From Veillonella sp. (GTDB taxonomy: Bacteria > Bacillota > Negativicutes > Veillonellales > Veillonellaceae): DNA of 48,456 bases. Shown here piece by piece: positions 8,690-16,623 of the stretch (positions within the stretch are counted from its first letter, which is position 1; each line of letters begins with the position of its first letter). Position numbers and translations under genes: made by a program. Under the pieces are notes generated by a model that worked only from the letters and a program-made list of their open reading frames with translations, was not told the origin of the DNA and did not search any database. The stretch covers positions 1 to 48,456 of the forward strand of contig NZ_DXLG01000001.1 of NCBI RefSeq assembly GCF_019414865.1, read 5' to 3'.

Positions 8690-9583
8690 ATGAAGCGATA
8701 CGAAGTTATAGGTGTTCTACTAACCCTATTAGGTGCCATTTTATGGGGCGTATCAGGTGCTTCAGTACAGTTCCTAAGCAACTTTAGGGATATGAACTTA
8801 GAATGGCTAGTCACCATGCGCTTAATTACAGCGGGATTATTAACCGTTGTTTATGCGTGGTTCAAGTATGGTAATTCTATCTTTGATGTCTTTCGTAAGT
8901 TGAAAGATACAGTAGGCCTTATCGTTTTTGGCGTATTCGGTATGGCCTTGTGCCAATATACATACTTTAAATCCATTGCTTTGGCTGGAGCTGGCATTGC
9001 GACGGTACTCCAATACTTGGCGCCATCCATGATTATTATTTACATGCTAGCACGTTATGGTAAACGACCCTCTAAAGGGGAGATTATTTCCGTTATATTG
9101 GCCTTAGTAGGTACAATATGTCTGATGGGAAATGATGGCTTTTCTTTTGAAAGCTTCCCTCTGGCCGTGCTCGTGTGGGGCCTCTTGTCTGCCGTGGGGG
9201 TCGCTGTATATAGTGTTTCTCCTGTAGATTTACTATATAAATATGGGACACTGCCGATTGTAGGCTTTGGTATGCTCTTCAGTGGTATTGTAGCGGCTAT
9301 CTTGTTCCACCAACCAAATTCGTATGCTCTGTGGGATGTATGGACTGTTATTGGCTGTTTTAATGTTGTCTTTCTTGGGACCATTGTATCCTTTAATGCC
9401 TATTTAGAAGGGGTTAAGCGCATAGGCGCTGTACCGGGATCCATCTTGTCATCTATTGAACCGATTTCAGCGGCTTTCTTTGGATGGGCATTTTTAGACA
9501 ACCAATTTAGTGCATTAGGACTAATTGGCATGGCTATGATCATTGCTACTGTTATTATTATTGCTCTAGAAAAACGTAATTAA
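8690..9583 (+). CDS. EamA/DMT family transporter, first of a tandem pair
   Basis: The 297-residue protein has ten predicted helices in two EamA repeats. The first carries LGAILWGVSGASVQF and the second SSIEPISAAFFGWAF, the usual EamA end motif. The superfamily exports or imports metabolites such as amino acids or nucleotide sugars. The substrate is not predictable here. The gene lies 4 nt after the YhcH gene. The next gene is a clear paralogue along its whole length (shared QYTYFK/R, IATVLQY and VVSFNAY blocks), pointing to a tandem duplication. Confidence 0.87.
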   Translation: MKRYEVIGVLLTLLGAILWGVSGASVQFLSNFRDMNLEWLVTMRLITAGLLTVVYAWFKYGNSIFDVFRKLKDTVGLIVFGVFGMALCQYTYFKSIALAGAGIATVLQYLAPSMIIIYMLARYGKRPSKGEIISVILALVGTICLMGNDGFSFESFPLAVLVWGLLSAVGVAVYSVSPVDLLYKYGTLPIVGFGMLFSGIVAAILFHQPNSYALWDVWTVIGCFNVVFLGTIVSFNAYLEGVKRIGAVPGSILSSIEPISAAFFGWAFLDNQFSALGLIGMAMIIATVIIIALEKRN

Positions 9584-9733
9584 TCTATAGGTGATTGATT
9601 TGCGTTAGCTTATATTGATTTAAACATATCTATAATTTAATGTTAGAGGTTTCATCTCGGTGTATTGCAGAGGTTGAGGCCTCTTTGTTATTATGTTATA
9701 GTATTTTAATGTCGCATTAGATGGAGGAATTAG

Positions 9734-10675
9734 ATGGGGGAGAAACAGTGGATCGGCATGGCGCTAGCCATTCTAGGAGCCTTGTTTTGGGGCCTTTCAG
9801 GTACATCTGTACAATATCTGGAAGGGGCAAAACACTTGAATGTAGAGTGGCTACTAGAGGTTCGGCTGCTGGTGGCAGGGTTCTTGACGATTATATTGGC
9901 CTATATGCAAGATGGGATGCGCATCTTTGATATTTTTAAAAATAAAAAAGACTTTGGTAAATTGCTCATCTTCGGTGTTCTTGGCATCGCTTTAGCGCAG
10001 TATACATACTTTAGAGCCATCGCTATATCTGGCGTGGGTGTTGCTACGGTCCTTCAATATGTAGCGCCAACGTTGATTATTATTTATCTCTTCCTACGAT
10101 ACTTTAAAAAGCCGTCTTTTGCGGAGTCTGGTTGTGTTGTATTGGCCATGATTGGTACCATTTGTATCGTTTCACAAGATGGTTTAGATATGGCCAATAT
10201 TAATGGTGAAGCTTTACTGTGGGGACTCATTTCTGCAGCTAGCATCTGTGTCTATACATTGCAACCTATTGAACTATTAAAGAAATATGGCACTACATCG
10301 ATTGTTGGTTTTGCCATGTTTATCTGTGGGGTTATTTCGTTAGCCATGTTCCAGCAAATCGATTCTGAAGCAATTTGGGATGGTATGACATGGCTTGGAT
10401 TATTCGCCATTATTATATTGGGGACGGTTGTATCCTTTAATGCTTATATCGAAGGGGTGCGACGGATTGGTGCCGTACAAGGCTCTATTCTTTCTTCGTT
10501 GGAACCGATTTCAGCCGCTCTATTTGGCTGGGCACTATTGGGGAATGAATTTACCCTTATCGGAATTATAGGTATGATTTGTATCATTGCTACCGTATTC
10601 ATTATCGCCTGGGATCGACAACGACAAATCAAACGAGAAGTGCTAGAAAAACTGAACAAAGTAGAGATAAACTAA
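9734..10675 (+). CDS. EamA/DMT family transporter, second of a tandem pair
   Basis: The 313-residue, ten-helix transporter is homologous to its neighbour. It shares LGALFWGLSGTSVQYL at the start, GVATVLQYVAPTLIIIYL in the middle and SSLEPISAALFGWALLGNE near the end. A charged tail of about 20 residues (RQRQIKREVLEKLNKVE) extends past the last helix and is absent from the first copy. The ATG at 9734 follows GGAGG. The 150-nt gap before it holds only a weak hairpin (AGAGG/CCTCT, 9669-9684), so read-through from the first copy is possible. Substrate unknown. Confidence 0.87.
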   Translation: MGEKQWIGMALAILGALFWGLSGTSVQYLEGAKHLNVEWLLEVRLLVAGFLTIILAYMQDGMRIFDIFKNKKDFGKLLIFGVLGIALAQYTYFRAIAISGVGVATVLQYVAPTLIIIYLFLRYFKKPSFAESGCVVLAMIGTICIVSQDGLDMANINGEALLWGLISAASICVYTLQPIELLKKYGTTSIVGFAMFICGVISLAMFQQIDSEAIWDGMTWLGLFAIIILGTVVSFNAYIEGVRRIGAVQGSILSSLEPISAALFGWALLGNEFTLIGIIGMICIIATVFIIAWDRQRQIKREVLEKLNKVEIN

Positions 10676-10700
10676 AGAAACTTAATTAAATAGAAATTAA

Positions 10701-10910
10701 TTAGACAAACGAAAACACATATACCATGAGGTATATGTGTTTTTTGTAATCAAATATTATATTTTTTGCTAAGTTAGGATCTAGAATATTTTGTTTATTT
10801 ATTAATACAAATGAATTTTCATAGGTATAGAAATTATCTAAATCTATGTACTGGTAACCTTCGTATTGGTTTTTAGCCAATTTGTAGTTCCTTCCTTCTG
10901 TTTGTAACAT
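10701..10910 (-). pseudogene. Possible truncated Fic-like remnant
   Basis: The open frame encodes 69 residues. Its middle part (YENSFVLINKQNILDP) resembles the N-terminal region of Fic-family proteins, which often read Y-x-N-T/S-x-V-L-x-N-K-L-x-I-x-D. The reading frame then runs straight through the terminator hairpin at 10712-10746, so its last 14 or so residues are not natural coding sequence. None of the Fic catalytic motif (HPFxxGNGR) remains. It overlaps the upstream small ORF by 38 nt in another frame, as toxin and antitoxin genes often do. The identification rests on a short motif and is tentative. Confidence 0.35.
10712..10746. terminator. Bidirectional terminator between convergent genes
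   Basis: AAAACACATATACC (10712-10725) pairs with GGTATATGTGTTTT (10730-10743) around ATGA. T-runs follow on the plus strand and, through the A-run, on the minus strand. It serves the second EamA gene and lies inside the 3' part of the minus-strand ORF. Confidence 0.85.
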
Positions 10911-11061
10911 AATTTTTTAATTCTAGAACTGATTCAGTTGTAGGAGTGAAGTCTTCAATCATAGATGAACCTATGGCATACCAAACTGCATCAAAGTCCT
11001 CATAATTATCAAATTGTACATCTAAAATGGTGAGTTTTTCTTTATTTACATTTAATGTCAT
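10873..11061 (-). CDS. Small protein, possibly a VbhA-like antitoxin
   Basis: The 62-residue acidic protein starts at ATG 11061 behind AAAGGAGGTG; an in-frame GTG two codons upstream would overlap that site. The C-terminal half (AIGSSMIEDFTPTTESVLEL) resembles VbhA-type antitoxins, whose S/T-x-x-x-E-G/D helix blocks the Fic ATP site. The N-terminal half (LNVNKEKLTILDVQFDNYED) is not recognised. Together with the following Fic-like fragment it would make a toxin-antitoxin relic in which only the antitoxin is intact. Without the context I would call it hypothetical. Confidence 0.5.
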   Translation of the reverse strand: MTLNVNKEKLTILDVQFDNYEDFDAVWYAIGSSMIEDFTPTTESVLELKNYVTNRRKELQIG

Positions 11062-11083
11062 AGGCACCTCCTTTATTACTATT

Positions 11084-11092
11084 ATTATAGCA
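11084..11092 (-). promoter_or_regulatory. Extended -10 promoter for the small antitoxin-like gene
   Basis: On the minus strand TGC-TATAAT is present (the TATAAT is 11089 to 11084), 23 nt upstream of the ATG. No good -35 is seen, as is usual for an extended -10 element. Confidence 0.5.
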
Positions 11093-11130
11093 TAGCTCGT
11101 CTCTTTATTTTGTATACATGACCTATTTTA

Positions 11131-11159
11131 TTGACTATTTACTTATCTATTCATATAGT
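11131..11159 (+). promoter_or_regulatory. Promoter for the AbgA-like hydrolase gene
   Basis: TTGACT (11131-11136) and TATAGT (11154-11159) are separated by 17 nt. The predicted start lies about 30 nt before the ATG at 11197. Confidence 0.65.
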
Positions 11160-11196
11160 TAATATATAAGTACTAATTAATTTTTAGGAGGTTCCT

Positions 11197-12492
11197 ATGT
11201 CTGTAAAAGATTTCGTACAACAACGACGTGATGATTTTATCGCTATGCGTCGTGATTTTCATATGTATCCAGAGCCAGCTTGGCTCGAATATCGTTCTGC
11301 TTCTAAAGTAGCTGAAAAGTTAATTGCTTTAGGTTATGATGTGGCACTTGGTGCAGAGGTACTCGATTTAGACTCTCGTATGGGCTTGCCTAGCGAAGAG
11401 GCTATGAAAGCAGCTATGGCTCGTGCTATGGATGAAGGTGCTGATCCTGAGCTCGTAGAAAAAATGGGCTATGGTAAAACAGCCATCGTAGCAACAATGA
11501 AGTTCAGTGATGATGGTCCTGTTGTGGCATTCCGTGCAGATATGGATTCTAATGATGTTATCGAATCTAAAGCATCTAACCATATTCCTGCTAAGATTGG
11601 TTTCCGTTCTCGCCACGATAAGGCTATGCATGCTTGTGGTCATGATACACATATGACAATGGGCCTTGGCCTTGCAGAATATATAGCGACACATAAGGAT
11701 GGATTAAAAGGTACTATCAAACTTATCTTCCAACCTGCTGAGGAAGGCGTACGTGGTGCTAAAGCGATGGTAGAGGCTGGCGTAGTTGATGACGTAGACT
11801 TGATGTTTGGCATGCATATTGGCTTTAATGAAAATCTATCCAATTGCTTTGCTTGTAGTGATCATGGTTTCTTGGCGACTACGAAACTCGATGCTGTGTT
11901 CCATGGCTATTCTGCTCATGCTGGTGGTTCTCCAGAAAAGGCTCAAAATGCTATGCTTGCAGGCTGTACAGCAGTTCTTAACTTACAAGCTATTGCCCGT
12001 CATAGCCAAGGTGCATCTCGTATGAATGTAGGCGTTTTTGAAAGTGGTACAGGTCGCAATGTTACACCTGATGTAGCAGTTCTTAAATTAGAAACGCGCG
12101 GTGCTACTACCGAAATCAATGACTACATGATTGAACGCACTAAAACTATTATTAAAGGCGCTGCAGAAATGCATGACTGTACATTTGAAATTACAAAACA
12201 AGGCGAAACACCAGCTGGTCGTATTAGCGATGATTTAGCTCGTGAAGTACAATCTATCATTGAACCATTGGGGATCTTTAAAGAGGTACCTTTTGATTAT
12301 AGCGGTGGCGGTAGTGAAGATTGTGCATACTTCTTGAACCGTGTAATTGATCGTGGTGGTCGAGCAACATATATGGTATTAGGCTCTGCTATTAAAGCAC
12401 CTCATCATAATCCATTATTCGATATTGATGAAGAAGATATGTTAAATGGCATTGTTGCGTTAGGTACAATTGCTACTCACTATTTAAAATAG
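11197..12492 (+). CDS. M20 amidohydrolase, p-aminobenzoyl-glutamate hydrolase A-like
   Basis: The 431-residue M20 metallopeptidase aligns along its full length with E. coli AbgA (436 residues). It shares RRDFHMYPE at the start and the AbgA-specific SRMGLP insertion, then MHACGHDTH (metal ligands), FQPAEEGVRGA (catalytic Glu and ligand), SAHAG in the dimerisation domain, and APHHNPLFD at the end. AbgA with AbgB cleaves p-aminobenzoyl-glutamate from folate breakdown. Here no adjacent abgB or abgT is seen; an AbgB-like hydrolase lies 29 kb away at 41551. Strong AGGAGG site. The substrate may be another N-acyl amino acid. A carbamoylase-type hydrolase and a DcuC carrier follow. Confidence 0.85.
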   Translation: MSVKDFVQQRRDDFIAMRRDFHMYPEPAWLEYRSASKVAEKLIALGYDVALGAEVLDLDSRMGLPSEEAMKAAMARAMDEGADPELVEKMGYGKTAIVATMKFSDDGPVVAFRADMDSNDVIESKASNHIPAKIGFRSRHDKAMHACGHDTHMTMGLGLAEYIATHKDGLKGTIKLIFQPAEEGVRGAKAMVEAGVVDDVDLMFGMHIGFNENLSNCFACSDHGFLATTKLDAVFHGYSAHAGGSPEKAQNAMLAGCTAVLNLQAIARHSQGASRMNVGVFESGTGRNVTPDVAVLKLETRGATTEINDYMIERTKTIIKGAAEMHDCTFEITKQGETPAGRISDDLAREVQSIIEPLGIFKEVPFDYSGGGSEDCAYFLNRVIDRGGRATYMVLGSAIKAPHHNPLFDIDEEDMLNGIVALGTIATHYLK

Positions 12493-12514
12493 GATATATT
12501 GATTCAGATATTGT

Positions 12515-12563
12515 GATGCATACATCTAAACTATAGGTACATAACTATATAGATGTATGCATC
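12515..12563. repeat. Perfect 13-bp inverted repeat between two hydrolase genes
   Basis: GATGCATACATCT (12515-12527) is repeated inverted at 12551-12563 with a 23-nt loop. No T-run follows, so it is not a standard terminator. It may be an RNA processing or stabilising hairpin, or a protein-binding site. Confidence 0.5.
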
Positions 12564-12624
12564 GAAATATGTATAGTGTGCTATATATTAGATGTAATAT
12601 GAGTATTAGATTGTGAGGTGTTAT

Positions 12625-13869
12625 ATGATTCAACGAGAGCGTTTAGCTAAAGATTTTGAAGTTATGGCACAGTTTACTGCACCTGGTGAGGGTATTAATC
12701 GTCTAGCTTTCACCGACGCAGACTGGAAGGGACGCCAATATATTATTGACCGTATGACTGAGGCGGGACTCACAGTGGAAACTGATGGTTTCGGGAATGT
12801 TATAGGCTATAAAGTTGGCAAGAATCCTGAGTTACCGATTGTTATGGTTGGTTCTCATACGGACAGTGTACCGAATGGGGGCAATTATGATGGTGTTGTG
12901 GGTGTATTGTCTGCTATTGAAGCGATTCGCAGTATGACAGATGATGATTTTGAACATGACCATACCATTGCAGTGGTGGACTTTATGTGTGAAGAGTCTA
13001 GTCGCTTTGGAGCTGCTACATTAGGTAGTAAGGCTATGCGCGGTGAATTGACATTGCAAGATTTACAACGCTTAGTAGATAAACAAGGTGTGTCCTTGTA
13101 TGATGCGTTGAAAGGTCGTAATTTAAATCCCGATGCTATTGAGCATATGGAATATAAACGACCTGTAAAGTCTTTCACTGAAATACATATCGAACAAGGT
13201 AAGGTGCTAGAGCATGAAGCAAAACCGATCGGCGTTGTAACTGGTATTGCCGCACCAGAGCGGTTCTATGTAACCATTCGTGGCAATGCGGACCATAGTG
13301 GTGCTACGCCAATGAATTTGCGTCATGATGCCTTATGTGGGGCTTCAAAAATAATCCTCGGTATTGAGGAGATTGCATCCATGCAAGAGGAGCCTCCAGT
13401 GGTGGGCACAGTTGGTGTTGTGGAGGTAACACCGGGCGCGATGAACGTTATCCCTGGGGCGGTTAAACTTGGTGTAGATATTCGCAGTATTTCTAAGGTG
13501 GCCCGTGATTCTGTAGTTACCCTCATTAAGGAATTTATTGATGTTATTGCGGAAAAACGAGGCTTATCCTATACGATTGAGCCTATTGCACAGGATCATC
13601 CTGTAGCGATGCATCCAGCTATGATTCGAGAAATCGAAGAGGCTGTTAAGTCTGTAGGTGTAGACTATATGACCATGCCAAGCGGTGCTGGTCATGATGC
13701 TATGCACTGGGCCGATGATGTTCCAACGGGAATGATTTTTATCCCATGTCGTGAAGGTATTAGTCATAATCCGGCTGAATTTGCGGACCTAGATGACATC
13801 GTTACGGGAGCTAAGGTATTGGATACAGTGCTTAGAAAACTTAGTTTAGAAACTACAAAACTTGTGTAA
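12625..13869 (+). CDS. M20 hydrolase, N-carbamoyl-amino acid/allantoate type
   Basis: The 414-residue binuclear metallohydrolase belongs to the HyuC/AllC group. Its ligand motifs appear in order: GSHTDSVPNGGNYDGVVG, then EESSRFG, IEQGKVLE, NADHSGATPM, and near the end GAGHDAMH and HNPAEF. The group hydrolyses N-carbamoyl amino acids, allantoate or ureidoglycine. No hydantoinase, allantoinase or ureide genes lie nearby, so the substrate is open. The start is ATG 12625, with GTGAGGTG just upstream; a GTG at 12613 is part of that site. It sits between the AbgA-like gene and a DcuC carrier, probably as one uptake and hydrolysis unit. Confidence 0.85.
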   Translation: MIQRERLAKDFEVMAQFTAPGEGINRLAFTDADWKGRQYIIDRMTEAGLTVETDGFGNVIGYKVGKNPELPIVMVGSHTDSVPNGGNYDGVVGVLSAIEAIRSMTDDDFEHDHTIAVVDFMCEESSRFGAATLGSKAMRGELTLQDLQRLVDKQGVSLYDALKGRNLNPDAIEHMEYKRPVKSFTEIHIEQGKVLEHEAKPIGVVTGIAAPERFYVTIRGNADHSGATPMNLRHDALCGASKIILGIEEIASMQEEPPVVGTVGVVEVTPGAMNVIPGAVKLGVDIRSISKVARDSVVTLIKEFIDVIAEKRGLSYTIEPIAQDHPVAMHPAMIREIEEAVKSVGVDYMTMPSGAGHDAMHWADDVPTGMIFIPCREGISHNPAEFADLDDIVTGAKVLDTVLRKLSLETTKLV

Positions 13870-13977
13870 GTAGAGATATCCGTTGATATCAGATTGTGTA
13901 AAAGTGTATTTCAAATTTAAGATGCAATAGAGTGTTGTTAGTCGTTTTAAGTTGAAAGTACACGGATTGGAGAGATT

Positions 13978-15231
13978 ATGGTTATTACTGGTATTGTTAT
14001 CGTAGTGGCGACGTTTATTGCCATTATTAAACAGTTTGAAACACGGCTCGTTTTATTGCTATCGGGCTTATTAATGTGCTTTATTGGTGGGCAGCTTGGT
14101 GCTGGTACGACAGCCTTTGTAAAAGAACTTACAAATCCAGGGCTTGTACCAACCATTTGTACAGTACTTGGTTTTAGTTATGTTATGGAATATACAAAAT
14201 GTACAGAGCACATGGTATATTTCATCTCTGCAGGCCTTAAAAAGATGACTAAAATCATCATTCCTGGTGCTGTTATTATTACATTTTTGATCAACATTGC
14301 GTTGCCTACAGCGGCAGGCTGTGCGGCTGCAGTAGGTGCATTATTAATTCCTGCATTGATTCGTTCTGGTGTGCATCCTGCAATGGCAGGCTCTGCTATT
14401 TTCTTAGGTACTTGGGGTAGTGCATTGAGCCCAGGCCTTATGTTTAACCCTCAAGTAGCACAACTTGCAGGTGAAGACGTTATGACCGTTATTGCTAGCT
14501 TCTCTATGCAAGCTATAATCGGCATTGTAGTAGCGGCAATCTTGCTCAATATCGTAGCTATCGTTAAGAAGGAACATACAGGGTATGTATTGAAAGATGC
14601 TAACGAAGAAGAAGGCAAAGAATTCAAGGTAAATTACTTATATGCCATCATCCCAATCATTCCTCTTGTATTACTCGTACTTGGTAGTAAACAAGTAGCA
14701 GTGATTCCAGAGATTTCCGTTCCTGTGTCCATGTTAATTGGTACGGCTATCGGTATTATTGCGGTACGACCTAATGTAACAGATGCAGTTAAGAAATTCT
14801 TCCGCGGTACTGGTGACGGCATGTGTGATGTAGTAGGTCTTATGGCTGCGGCAGCGTGCTTTACAGCAGGTATGCAGTACATCGGCCTTACAAGTGCACT
14901 CATTGATGGCATGAAGAACTCTCAACAAATTGCTCAAATCGGTGCTGCCTTTGGTCCATTCTTATTGGCAGTTATCTCTGGTTCTGGTAATGCGGCAGCC
15001 CTTGCATTTAATGGTGCCGTAACACCGCATGCAGCAGACTTTGGGTATGGTATTATGCAATTAGGCTCCATGGCTCAATTGGGTGCTGGTATCGGTCGTA
15101 GTATGAGTCCAGTAGCAGGTGCAGGTATCATCATTGCCGGCCTTGCTGGTATTAACCCTATGGAAATGGCGAAACGTAATGCTGTACCATGTATTATTGC
15201 TACAGTGGTTATTATGGTATTGTTACTATAA
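13978..15231 (+). CDS. dcuC: DcuC family C4-dicarboxylate carrier
   Basis: The 417-residue inner-membrane protein has about 12 helices and the DcuC family pattern, including ALPTAAGCAAAVGALLIPAL, GTWGSALSPG and SGSGNAAALAFNGAVTPHA. DcuC exchangers or effluxers move succinate, fumarate, malate or aspartate under anaerobic conditions. Following two amino-acid amidohydrolases, it could import an N-substituted aspartate or glutamate-like substrate, or export the dicarboxylate product (inference). The ribosome site is GGAGAG. A hairpin at 15314-15347 ends the unit. Confidence 0.87.
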   Translation: MVITGIVIVVATFIAIIKQFETRLVLLLSGLLMCFIGGQLGAGTTAFVKELTNPGLVPTICTVLGFSYVMEYTKCTEHMVYFISAGLKKMTKIIIPGAVIITFLINIALPTAAGCAAAVGALLIPALIRSGVHPAMAGSAIFLGTWGSALSPGLMFNPQVAQLAGEDVMTVIASFSMQAIIGIVVAAILLNIVAIVKKEHTGYVLKDANEEEGKEFKVNYLYAIIPIIPLVLLVLGSKQVAVIPEISVPVSMLIGTAIGIIAVRPNVTDAVKKFFRGTGDGMCDVVGLMAAAACFTAGMQYIGLTSALIDGMKNSQQIAQIGAAFGPFLLAVISGSGNAAALAFNGAVTPHAADFGYGIMQLGSMAQLGAGIGRSMSPVAGAGIIIAGLAGINPMEMAKRNAVPCIIATVVIMVLLL

Positions 15232-15310
15232 TTGAATACTAATGTAGTTGGTCAATTATAATTCAATAAAACATAGTTGTTCCACGACTTTAAATTTAAA
15301 ACTTACAATA

Positions 15311-15350
15311 AAAGAACCCCATTATGATTAATATCATGATGGGGTTCTCC
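15311..15350. terminator. Terminator shared by dcuC and the convergent MFS gene
   Basis: GAACCCCAT (15314-15322) pairs with ATGGGGTTC (15339-15347), extended inside by ATGAT/ATCAT. On the minus strand the stem is followed by TTTTATTG, a good U-tract for the MFS gene. On the plus strand the tail is only TCCTTATATT. An adjacent copy of the 3' arm (ATGGGGTTCT, then TTATATTGTA) at about 15366-15388 looks like a short local duplication. Confidence 0.75.
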
Positions 15351-15395
15351 TTATATTGTAGAGTTATGGGGTTCTATTTATATTGTAAATTTCTA

Positions 15396-16574
15396 TTATT
15401 TTAGTTTAAAACCAATCCATAGAGCGGAAATAATAAATAAGCCACCACTAACCCAGAATAGTGTAGTAAAGCCTAGCCATGCCATAAGGCTAGCACCGCC
15501 GACAGATCCTAAGAAATAGCCAAAGAATAGACAGGATTGATTATAGGAGAATACTTGGCCTGTAAATTCTCGAGGTGTTTTGGAAGATAGGTAGGTGTTT
15601 AAAGCAGGAAGCATACCACCTAACCCAAAGCCTTGTAGGAATCTGATGATGGCAAGTTGATATACATCGGAAACATAGGCTTGAGGGATATTTAGAATCC
15701 CTACATAGATAAGAGATACTACTAACACTTTACGGGGGCCAATTTTATCGACCAATTTACCTAGTGGAGAGCTACTCATAAGTTGAGCAATACCCATAGC
15801 GGAGAATACAGCGCCTGCAATAAATGCCAGATTTTCTGTATCACTAGGAACGATTCCCTTAATATATACAGAGATAACAGGTTGTAAGGACATGATGCAT
15901 ATGGCATAGATAAAGGACGCTACACATAATGCGACAATACTATTAAATTCCGGTATTTGCTCTTTTAAATTACGGATGGAAAGTTTTTCAGGATTCGGTT
16001 GTGGTACATAATTTTCATGGATGAATATAGTAGCTAGTACACCGGCTAACCCCATGAGCGCACCGACGATGATAAAGTCATTGCGAATGCCCACCGTATC
16101 TGCAATGTAGCCACCTAATAAAGGACCAATCAGTGAACCAGCAAGATTGGCGGAAGCTAATAGGCTAAGTGCCCAACCAGTTCGTTCAATGGGAGATTCT
16201 GAAGCAATCAATGTAATAGTTGCAGAATAAAAACCATTTACTAAACCTTGTATGAGGCGAATTATTACAACCCCTTCAGGTGTTGTTTGAAAGCCGAGTA
16301 AAAGATTACATAAAGCCATACCAAAGCTAGAACGTATTAATGTGATTTTGCGCCCTTTTTTATCTGCTATACGACCCCAAAATGGTGCAACTAAACAGAC
16401 AATTAAATAGGTTGCGCCGGTTGCTAAACCTGACCAGAGTGACATAGCCTCTGGAGTTTGCACACCTAAATCATGAAAATATAGGGGGAGAATAGGGCCT
16501 AATTGGCTCACTCCAAAAGAGGTGCAGAATACACATATTAAACTGATGTAAACCGTTCGTTTCCACGTTTCCAA
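15396..16574 (-). CDS. MFS multidrug-type efflux transporter
   Basis: The 392-residue, 12-helix major facilitator has motif A between TM2 and TM3 (GRIADKKGRK) and motif C-like glycines in TM5 (LAGSLIGPLLGGYIAD), typical of drug/H+ antiporters of the DHA1 group. The substrate cannot be told. The start is TTG at 16574: AAAGGAGGAATACG places AGGAGG six nt before it, and no ATG is near. The hairpin at 15314-15347 provides termination. The upstream 49-nt gap leads from the broken Sel1-type gene in the same direction. Confidence 0.85.
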   Translation of the reverse strand: METWKRTVYISLICVFCTSFGVSQLGPILPLYFHDLGVQTPEAMSLWSGLATGATYLIVCLVAPFWGRIADKKGRKITLIRSSFGMALCNLLLGFQTTPEGVVIIRLIQGLVNGFYSATITLIASESPIERTGWALSLLASANLAGSLIGPLLGGYIADTVGIRNDFIIVGALMGLAGVLATIFIHENYVPQPNPEKLSIRNLKEQIPEFNSIVALCVASFIYAICIMSLQPVISVYIKGIVPSDTENLAFIAGAVFSAMGIAQLMSSSPLGKLVDKIGPRKVLVVSLIYVGILNIPQAYVSDVYQLAIIRFLQGFGLGGMLPALNTYLSSKTPREFTGQVFSYNQSCLFFGYFLGSVGGASLMAWLGFTTLFWVSGGLFIISALWIGFKLK

Positions 16575-16623
16575 CGTATTCCTCCTTTCTTAATCGTAGT
16601 ATGTTCTTAATAAAATAATACTC

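Noticed and set aside
9721..9930. 69-residue ORF at the start of the second EamA gene
   Set aside because: It is an alternative frame of a well-supported transporter gene, and its start is part of the ribosome site region.
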